A stretch of 64,000 nt of DNA from Sphingomonas sp. AX6 (GTDB lineage Bacteria > Pseudomonadota > Alphaproteobacteria > Sphingomonadales > Sphingomonadaceae), in NCBI RefSeq assembly GCF_902506605.1, contig NZ_LR733979.1:827064-891063 (forward strand). Reading direction: 5' to 3'. Numbering within the stretch: position 1 is the stretch's first letter; each line of letters starts with the position of its first letter. Shown here piece after piece: positions 59,327 through 64,000 of this stretch. The position numbers were made by a program, and so were the translations under genes. The notes beneath the pieces were generated by a model. It was not told where the DNA came from. It searched no databases and saw nothing but the letters and a program-made list of their open reading frames with translations.

Positions 59327-61444
59327 ATGAATTACGACCGCCCCATCTCCGCAGACCGCGACCCGCTGCCTTACCCGCATAGCCGGCGCGAGGCGCGCTA
59401 TCGCGGGATGCCGGTCGGCGATTTCGACGGGTACGACACGCCCCCACCCCCGCCCGAGCCGCCCAGAAAGCCGCGCCGCTGGGGTCGCTGGATCGTGCGC
59501 GGGCTCGCGGCATTCCTGGCGCTGCTGATCGTCTCGATTGCCTATCTCGCGATCACCGCGCCGCTGTCGCAGTCGTTGAAGCCACCCGCGCCGCCATCGA
59601 TCACCTTGCTGTCGGCAGAGGGCACGCCGATCGCCAAATCGGGCGCAGTCATCGGCGACCCGGTCGATGCGACCGCGCTTCCCGATCATGTTCCCGGCGC
59701 GTTCCTGGCGATCGAGGACCGGCGCTTTTACGGTCATCTGGGGATCGACCCGCGCGGCATATTGCGCGCCTTCTGGAACAACAGCTTCACCGACAATAGC
59801 CGCCAGGGTGGCAGCACCATCACCCAGCAACTGGCCAAGAATGCGTTTCTGGATTCGGACCAGACCTTCACCCGCAAAGCCCGCGAGGCGATGATCGCGC
59901 TGTGGCTGGAGGCGTGGCTGACCAAGGACGAAATCCTCTCTCGCTACCTGTCCGCGGTCTATTTCGGCGACAATGTTTACGGCCTTGATGCCGCCGCGAA
60001 CCATTATTTCAGCCGCGATCCGGATGATCTGACCATCGGCCAGGCAGCGATGTTGGCGGGGCTGGTCAAGGCGCCCAGTCGCCTTGCCCCCACCGGCAAT
60101 CTGTCGGGCGCACGCGCGCGTCAGGAACTGGTGGTCGCGGCGATGGCGGAAACCGGCGTCATCACTCCGGCTGAGGCGGACGACGTCTCCCCTGCCACGC
60201 TTCGCGTCCGCGCGCGCGGCACGCGACTGCCCACCGGCGGCTATTTCGCCGACTGGGTCATGCCCGCTGCGCGCGACCGGGCAGGCGAGATCGCCACCGA
60301 ACAGACCGTCACCACCACGCTGGAAACCCGCGTCCAGCGCGCCGCCGAAGCCGCCGTCCGCCGTGCAGGGCTGCGCGAAGCACAGGTCGCGATCGTCGCG
60401 ATGCGCCCCGATGGTCGGGTCGTCGGCATGGTCGGGGGCAAGGACTACGCCAAAAGCCCGTTCAACCGTGCGACCCAGGCCCGCCGCCAGCCGGGTTCGA
60501 CCTTCAAACTGTTCGTCTATCTCGCCGCGCTGCGCGATGGCATGTCGCCCGACACGATGATCGAGGACGAACCCGTCACCATCGGCGAATGGTCGCCCAA
60601 GAATGACGGCAATCGCTATCGCGGTGAGATCACATTACGTCAGGCATTCGCCGCGTCGTCGAACGTCGCCGCTGCGCGGCTGACCCAGCAGGTCGGGCCC
60701 GCCGCCGTGATCCGCGCCGCGCGCGACCTGGGCCTATCGACCGAAATCCCGAACGAAGCGTCGATCGCGCTCGGCACTTCGTCGGTGTCGCTGCTCGAAC
60801 TCACCGCCGCCTATGCCGCGATCGCCGCAGGCGAAGCGCCGGTACGCCCGCGCGGACTGGACGATGCCCGCGAACAGAATTGGCTCGATCGGTTGCGCGA
60901 CGACACCAGCCCATTGTCGCGCCGCGAAGTCGAAGGGATGCGCTCGCTGCTGGCGGCGGGGATCGAACGCGGCACGGGCCGCGCCGCTGCGCTCAACGTC
61001 GAGGCGTTCGGCAAGACCGGCACCACCCAGGACTACCGCGACGCGCTGTTCGTCGGCTTTACCGAGGATCTGGTGGTCGGTGTGTGGCTGGGCAATGACG
61101 ACAACTCGCCCAATAGCGGCCTGGCAGGCGGCGGCGTCGCCGCGCGGATCTGGCGCGACGTGATGGTGAATGCGACCGACGCCAGCGCGCCCGCGCGTCC
61201 GGCGGTGGTCGAAGCCGAATCGGACGAGGATATCGGCAACCTCAGCAGCAACATCCTGGACGGCATCCTGCCCCAAGACCCGCAAGCGCTGGAATTCGAA
61301 GGCGATATCGGCGGCATGGGCCTGAACCTGCGCCTCGACCGCGAAGGCGGCATCCAGTTGCGCGGCGGCGAACCCCGGCGCGACGAGCCGTTGCCCGAAG
61401 AGACGGAACCGCGGATGCGTGAGGACGAACCGGGCGCGTTCTGA
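59327..61444 (+). CDS. Class A penicillin-binding protein (PBP1 family)
   Basis: A 705-residue bifunctional peptidoglycan synthase. A Pro-rich cytosolic tail and one membrane helix (about 53-76) precede the glycosyltransferase domain, which has EDRRFYGH (catalytic Glu130) and GGSTITQQLAKN. The transpeptidase domain has the SxxK motif S391-TF-K394, SSN (444-446) and KTG (563-565). The acidic C-terminal tail (about 610-705) is unusual in composition. Makes and cross-links glycan strands. It stands alone on the plus strand. Confidence 0.95.
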   Translation: MNYDRPISADRDPLPYPHSRREARYRGMPVGDFDGYDTPPPPPEPPRKPRRWGRWIVRGLAAFLALLIVSIAYLAITAPLSQSLKPPAPPSITLLSAEGTPIAKSGAVIGDPVDATALPDHVPGAFLAIEDRRFYGHLGIDPRGILRAFWNNSFTDNSRQGGSTITQQLAKNAFLDSDQTFTRKAREAMIALWLEAWLTKDEILSRYLSAVYFGDNVYGLDAAANHYFSRDPDDLTIGQAAMLAGLVKAPSRLAPTGNLSGARARQELVVAAMAETGVITPAEADDVSPATLRVRARGTRLPTGGYFADWVMPAARDRAGEIATEQTVTTTLETRVQRAAEAAVRRAGLREAQVAIVAMRPDGRVVGMVGGKDYAKSPFNRATQARRQPGSTFKLFVYLAALRDGMSPDTMIEDEPVTIGEWSPKNDGNRYRGEITLRQAFAASSNVAAARLTQQVGPAAVIRAARDLGLSTEIPNEASIALGTSSVSLLELTAAYAAIAAGEAPVRPRGLDDAREQNWLDRLRDDTSPLSRREVEGMRSLLAAGIERGTGRAAALNVEAFGKTGTTQDYRDALFVGFTEDLVVGVWLGNDDNSPNSGLAGGGVAARIWRDVMVNATDASAPARPAVVEAESDEDIGNLSSNILDGILPQDPQALEFEGDIGGMGLNLRLDREGGIQLRGGEPRRDEPLPEETEPRMREDEPGAF

Positions 61445-61516
61445 ACCGCTGCGTCGCCGGTCGCAATGCCGGCGCGTCAATGAGGCGGGGCGTGCCGGGC
61501 ACCCATCGCCCAACGC

Positions 61517-61546
61517 AAAAGGGAGCCGACATCGCTGCCAGCTCCC
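61517..61546 (-). terminator. Likely minus-strand rho-independent terminator
   Basis: On the minus strand GGGAGC pairs with GCTCCC across a 14-nt loop and is followed by TTTT. There is no recognised minus-strand gene upstream within the 980-bp region, so the terminator itself is the main sign of a transcript there. The 6-bp stem is short, so this is moderate evidence. Confidence 0.5.
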
Positions 61547-62152
61547 CAGTGTCGCCGTATCCGGCGGCGGATGCTCCCTCATCGGGCGCGTCGCCGCCTT
61601 CGCTCGGCGGCTTCACATCAGCTTGGCTCGAACCGGCAAGGGCGTGAGCGGTTGCATGATGTGAGGTCGGTCACCGGGGCCGGTTGCCGGTCCGCGCCGA
61701 CCCGAGGGTCGATGCTTCCCACATTTCCGGCCTCGGCGGCCAGCTCCGCTTCGCTGCCCAAGGGCATCTTCCGCGTTGCTTTTGGCCATTTCGTCGATCG
61801 CAAATTCCCAGGACGTTTCCGTCCAAGCAAAGCGCGTTCATGTATCCGTGGCCTGCCTCCCGCACGGCGAACCGTTTGTTCGGCTTTGGTCGTTCTTCTC
61901 AGACCCGGTTCGTCCGGTCATTCCAAACCGATAACGCGAGCGTCACCCATTCTTCCTAGAACCCTTCGATCCGGTCGATCCGACCGACCGACCCAATTCG
62001 ACTCAGGCAGTTTCCCTAAGGCACCCACTTGCGTCTGACGAGCCACAAGTGATTGACTTTCCTCTGGTTTCCCGTCGTTCCGTCGATCGCTTGCAGACAG
62101 ATGGTGTCACCCTTTGCGAGTCGCACAAAGGGGTAATCGACGCGGTCCTGCC

Positions 62153-62170
62153 TGTGGATAACGTGGATAA
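62153..62170 (+). promoter_or_regulatory. Two abutting DnaA-box-like 9-mers
   Basis: TGTGGATAA (perfect DnaA box on the minus strand) is followed without gap by CGTGGATAA. The same arrangement occurs at 23914-23931. It lies in the large non-coding region, downstream of a small hairpin. No gene typical of an origin region is near. Confidence 0.4.
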
Positions 62171-62428
62171 CGGGGACAGGCGGGTGTCGCGTGGCGCGCG
62201 GTCTCGCGACCATCGGGAATCGTTGGTCGCGCACGGGCACCGTTTCGCCGCGCAGGCGCTGCGGACCATCTGTGGTTCAGGTCGCACCGTTCATTCCGGG
62301 GCCGCTTGCTCGTAATCAATTCGGGTGAGTTCGGAATGCCCGGTTTTCCTGTCATTCCGTTCATGAAACTTACTCGCGCGTCGATGCGTTGGGAGCATCT
62401 ATTCCGAGGTAAGGAAGGGAGTATTCAA

Positions 62429-62782
62429 ATGAACAAGCTCATGATCGCAGCCGTCGCTGCCGCCGTCGCCATCCCGGCAGGGGTCAGCGTTTCGGAAACC
62501 AACCGCGTCGAGATTTCCTCGTCGACCGCCAGCGCGGCATCGTTCGACCAGAATCGCCGCTATCGCGAATGGAAGGGCCGTGACGGTCGCCATTATTGCA
62601 CGCGTCCCGATGGCACGACCGGCCTGCTGGTCGGCGGCGTCGCAGGGGCACTGGTCGGTCGTACGATCGATACCCGCGGCGACCGTACGCTCGGCACGCT
62701 CCTGGGTGCAGGTGCGGGCGCACTTGCCGGTCGCGAAGTCGAGCGTAGTGGCCAGAAACGCGAGTGCCGCGCGCGCCGTTAA
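62429..62782 (+). CDS. Glycine-zipper protein, copy 1
   Basis: A 117-residue exported protein: signal peptide (about 1-20), then RREWKGRDGRHYCTRPDG-like central motif, then a glycine zipper (about 66-95, GGVAGALVGRTID...GAGAGALAG). Cys at about 57 and 113. Glycine zippers insert as paired helices into the outer membrane. AAGGAAGGGA precedes the ATG. Paralogous to the lipoprotein at 62856. Family function unknown (similar to RcnB-linked and SlyB-like proteins). Confidence 0.85.
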   Translation: MNKLMIAAVAAAVAIPAGVSVSETNRVEISSSTASAASFDQNRRYREWKGRDGRHYCTRPDGTTGLLVGGVAGALVGRTIDTRGDRTLGTLLGAGAGALAGREVERSGQKRECRARR

Positions 62783-62794
62783 TCGCAAACCATC

Positions 62795-62824
62795 AGGGGC
62801 GTCCCAGCCGGGGCGCCCCTTTTG
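62795..62824 (+). terminator. Rho-independent terminator between the glycine-zipper genes
   Basis: AGGGGCG pairs with CGCCCCT around a 12-nt loop and is followed by TTTT. It separates the two paralogues, so the second probably has its own promoter or is expressed by partial read-through. Confidence 0.8.
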
Positions 62825-62855
62825 CCGTGGGTGGGAAAACAGAGGGAGAGAAGAC

Positions 62856-63233
62856 ATGAAGAAGTTGATGATTGTCGCCAGTGCTGTGGCAACCGCGATG
62901 ACGCTGGGTGCGTGCAGCCAATATGGCAGCGGTTACGACCGGCCGGGCTATGTCGGCGACAATTGGGATGCCCCGCGTTATTATCGCGATGGCCCCAATT
63001 ACACCGAACGCCGCCTGAGCCGCAACGATCGCGTCTATCGCGGATCGGATGGCCGTTATTATTGCCAGCGTCCCGACGGTACGTCCGGTCTGGTGATCGG
63101 TGCGGCAGCCGGTGGCGCATTGGGTGCGGTGATCGCGCCCGGCGGATCGTCGCTGCTCGGCGCGCTGATCGGGGGTGCCGCAGGTGCCGCGATCGGCGAA
63201 TCGGTCGAAAAGGGCGAAGTCCGCTGCCGCTAA
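62856..63233 (+). CDS. Glycine-zipper lipoprotein, copy 2
   Basis: A 125-residue lipoprotein (MTLGAC, modified Cys at about 20) with a Tyr/Asp-rich stretch, the shared motif GRYYCQRPDGTSGLVIG and a glycine zipper (about 82-112, AAAGGALGAVIAPGG...GGAAGAAIGE). It ends with VRCR. AGAGGGAGAG is upstream of the ATG. Related to copy 1 in the RPDGT-zipper part but with a lipid anchor in place of a cleaved signal. Both may stabilise the outer membrane (inference). Confidence 0.87.
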   Translation: MKKLMIVASAVATAMTLGACSQYGSGYDRPGYVGDNWDAPRYYRDGPNYTERRLSRNDRVYRGSDGRYYCQRPDGTSGLVIGAAAGGALGAVIAPGGSSLLGALIGGAAGAAIGESVEKGEVRCR

Positions 63234-63249
63234 ACGAAGGAAGTTTGCC

Positions 63250-63675
63250 ATGACCATCCGCAGCGGCTCTGCCCGCTACGACGGCCTGGGCAAGGACGGG
63301 AAAGGGCACGTCTCGACACAGTCGGGCGTGCTCTCCGACCAGCCTTACGGCTTCAACACCCGGTTCGAAAACGAACCCGGCACCAATCCCGAAGAGTTGA
63401 TCGCGGCTGCACACGCGAGTTGCTTCACCATGGCGCTGTCGTTTGCGCTGGCCAAGGCCGGCCATTCGGCAGGCAGTCTGGAGACCACGGCCAAGGTCGC
63501 GCTCGAAAAGGACGGGGACGGGTTCAAAATCACGCGGTCCGATCTGACGCTGTCGGGCCATGTCGACGGCATCGAAGAAGCCGAATTCCGTCGCATCGCC
63601 GACGAGGCGAAGGCGGGTTGTCCGGTATCCAAGGTGCTGAACGCCGAAATCTCGCTGGAAACCAGCTTCGGCTGA
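63250..63675 (+). CDS. OsmC family peroxiredoxin-like protein
   Basis: A 141-residue OsmC-type thiol peroxidase that reduces organic hydroperoxides. The two catalytic cysteines sit in AAHASCFTMALS (about 56-67) and AGCPVSK (about 124-130). AAGGAAG lies about 7 nt before the ATG. Starts 16 nt after the glycine-zipper lipoprotein stop, so the two may be cotranscribed. No OhrR-type regulator nearby. Confidence 0.94.
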   Translation: MTIRSGSARYDGLGKDGKGHVSTQSGVLSDQPYGFNTRFENEPGTNPEELIAAAHASCFTMALSFALAKAGHSAGSLETTAKVALEKDGDGFKITRSDLTLSGHVDGIEEAEFRRIADEAKAGCPVSKVLNAEISLETSFG

Positions 63676-63827
63676 TCTCTGGGCGGTTTCCCCAATTTTG
63701 ATGACGGGTCGATGCCACGCGGCGTCGGCCCGTTTCCGATTCCACCCCGCGACCCGATGATTTGCCGTCGTCCCCCACCTGCCCTATCGCCGCGTGACTC
63801 GCCCGACGACAGGATGACCACCCCCTT

Positions 63828-64000
63828 ATGTTGCACGCCGCCGCCGACACGCCGCCCGTCGTCAGAAAGCCCTGGTATTTCGCCCTTTACGCACAGGTTC
63901 TGATCGCGATCGTCGCGGGCATCCTTCTGGGGCATTTCGCACCCGAAACCGGCGAAGCGATGAAGCCGCTGGGCGATGCGTTCATCAAACTGATCAAGAT
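63828..64000 (+). CDS. Dicarboxylate/amino acid:cation symporter (DctA type), N-terminal part
   Basis: The first 57 residues are visible before the window ends. [20 protein letters not shown] is the first membrane helix, and [20 protein letters not shown] is the conserved follow-up of DAACS-family transporters such as DctA. Imports C4-dicarboxylates or related acids. AGGA is 14 nt before the ATG, so the start could be slightly different. Confidence 0.88.
   Translation, partial: MLHAAADTPPVVRKPWYFALYAQVLIAIVAGILLGHFAPETGEAMKPLGDAFIKLIK

Larger units (their letters stand above)
61445..62428. other. About 980-bp region without a convincing gene
   Basis: No open frame here has family features or codon use like its neighbours. 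The region holds GC hairpins (for instance GCCGCC/GGCGGC at 61593-61611 and CCCTTTG/CAAAGGG at 62110-62132). It also has a likely minus-strand terminator at 61517-61546 and two abutting DnaA-box-like 9-mers at 62153-62170. A minus-strand structured RNA is the most economical guess. I tried to match tmRNA, RNase P and SRP RNA and saw none of their conserved blocks. Confidence 0.6.

Noticed and set aside
62100..62180. Replication origin suggested by DnaA-box-like sequences
   Set aside because: Only two boxes, no AT-rich unwinding element, and none of the usual origin neighbours (hemE, dnaA, repair genes of the origin region).
62016..62240. 74-codon minus-strand frame in the gap
   Set aside because: No ribosome binding site, no recognisable domain, and it crosses the DnaA-box pair and a hairpin.
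61445..62428. tmRNA, RNase P RNA or SRP RNA in the large gap
   Set aside because: The conserved blocks (tag peptide reading frame, GAGGAAAGTCCGG, GGAAGCAGCC) are not present; a GAGGAAAGTC fragment on the minus strand lacks the continuation.

Overview
The window reads as a chromosomal segment of a Sphingomonas-like alphaproteobacterium (Sphingomonadales). The evidence is high-GC coding sequence, sphingomonad-type gene neighbourhoods (helicase - S4 protein - fdxA - carD; a TauE/SafE exporter next to a TIGR02186 protein; a CC_3452-family protein), a TonB-dependent receptor facing a TetR regulator, PHA storage genes, and many intergenic palindromic repeats of the types that litter sphingomonad genomes. 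I see no rRNA, tRNA, prophage, insertion sequence or CRISPR array. Most of the content is housekeeping or conserved accessory genes.

Layout. 1-4 kb: partial TonB receptor, TetR regulator, YceD (DUF177), cytochrome bc1 chaperone, BamE and an RcnB-like protein. 4-10 kb: a reduced NfrB/NfrA-like glycosyltransferase and outer-membrane pair, a TauE exporter, a TIGR02186 protein and a HerA-like ATPase. 10-15.6 kb: Crp/Fnr regulator, murA, a DUF885 peptidase and an M19 dipeptidase. 15.7-21.6 kb: three parts of the ligase-associated DNA damage response set (exonuclease, Lhr-like helicase, PdeM) without the ATP-dependent ligase. Two tandem single-helix small proteins sit where the ligase might be expected, and a two-DTG aspartic protease lies between helicase and PdeM. 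21.6-29.3 kb: two DUF2807 proteins, carD, fdxA, an S4 protein, a SUV3-like helicase, an M23 peptidase and clpS. 29.5-35.1 kb: phasin, phaC, alaC, a thioesterase, an HxlR regulator and a CC_3452 protein. 35.2-39.6 kb: rsh, a thioesterase and a chemoreceptor with a six-helix membrane sensor. 39.7-43.9 kb: a Gtr-like envelope glycosylation cluster (GT2, methyltransferase, GtrA, GT-C-like protein). 43.8-50.8 kb: marC, folD, yggT, argB, a queuosine-precursor transporter, a nucleoside transporter and 3-hydroxybutyryl-CoA dehydrogenase. 50.8-56.9 kb: DUF1176 lipoprotein, egtD/egtB (ergothioneine), cobalamin adenosyltransferase, HIG1-type protein, gluQRS and an HNH nuclease. 57-64 kb: S9 peptidase, class A PBP, a roughly 1-kb non-coding stretch, two glycine-zipper proteins, OsmC and the start of a DctA-type symporter.

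Themes. The envelope is well represented (BamE, MurA, PBP, M23, Nfr-like and Gtr-like glycan genes, glycine-zipper proteins). Stress and storage functions recur (Rsh, CarD, ClpS, OsmC, ergothioneine, PHA). The most unusual points are the ligase-less DNA repair locus with its inserted genes, the apparent ATC start of the cobalamin adenosyltransferase, the rsh start codon buried in a strong hairpin, a Shine-Dalgarno sequence inside an inverted repeat upstream of a DUF2807 gene, a structured non-coding region at 61.4-62.4 kb, and 14 paired-stem repeats, one of which supplies the C-terminus of a glycosyltransferase.
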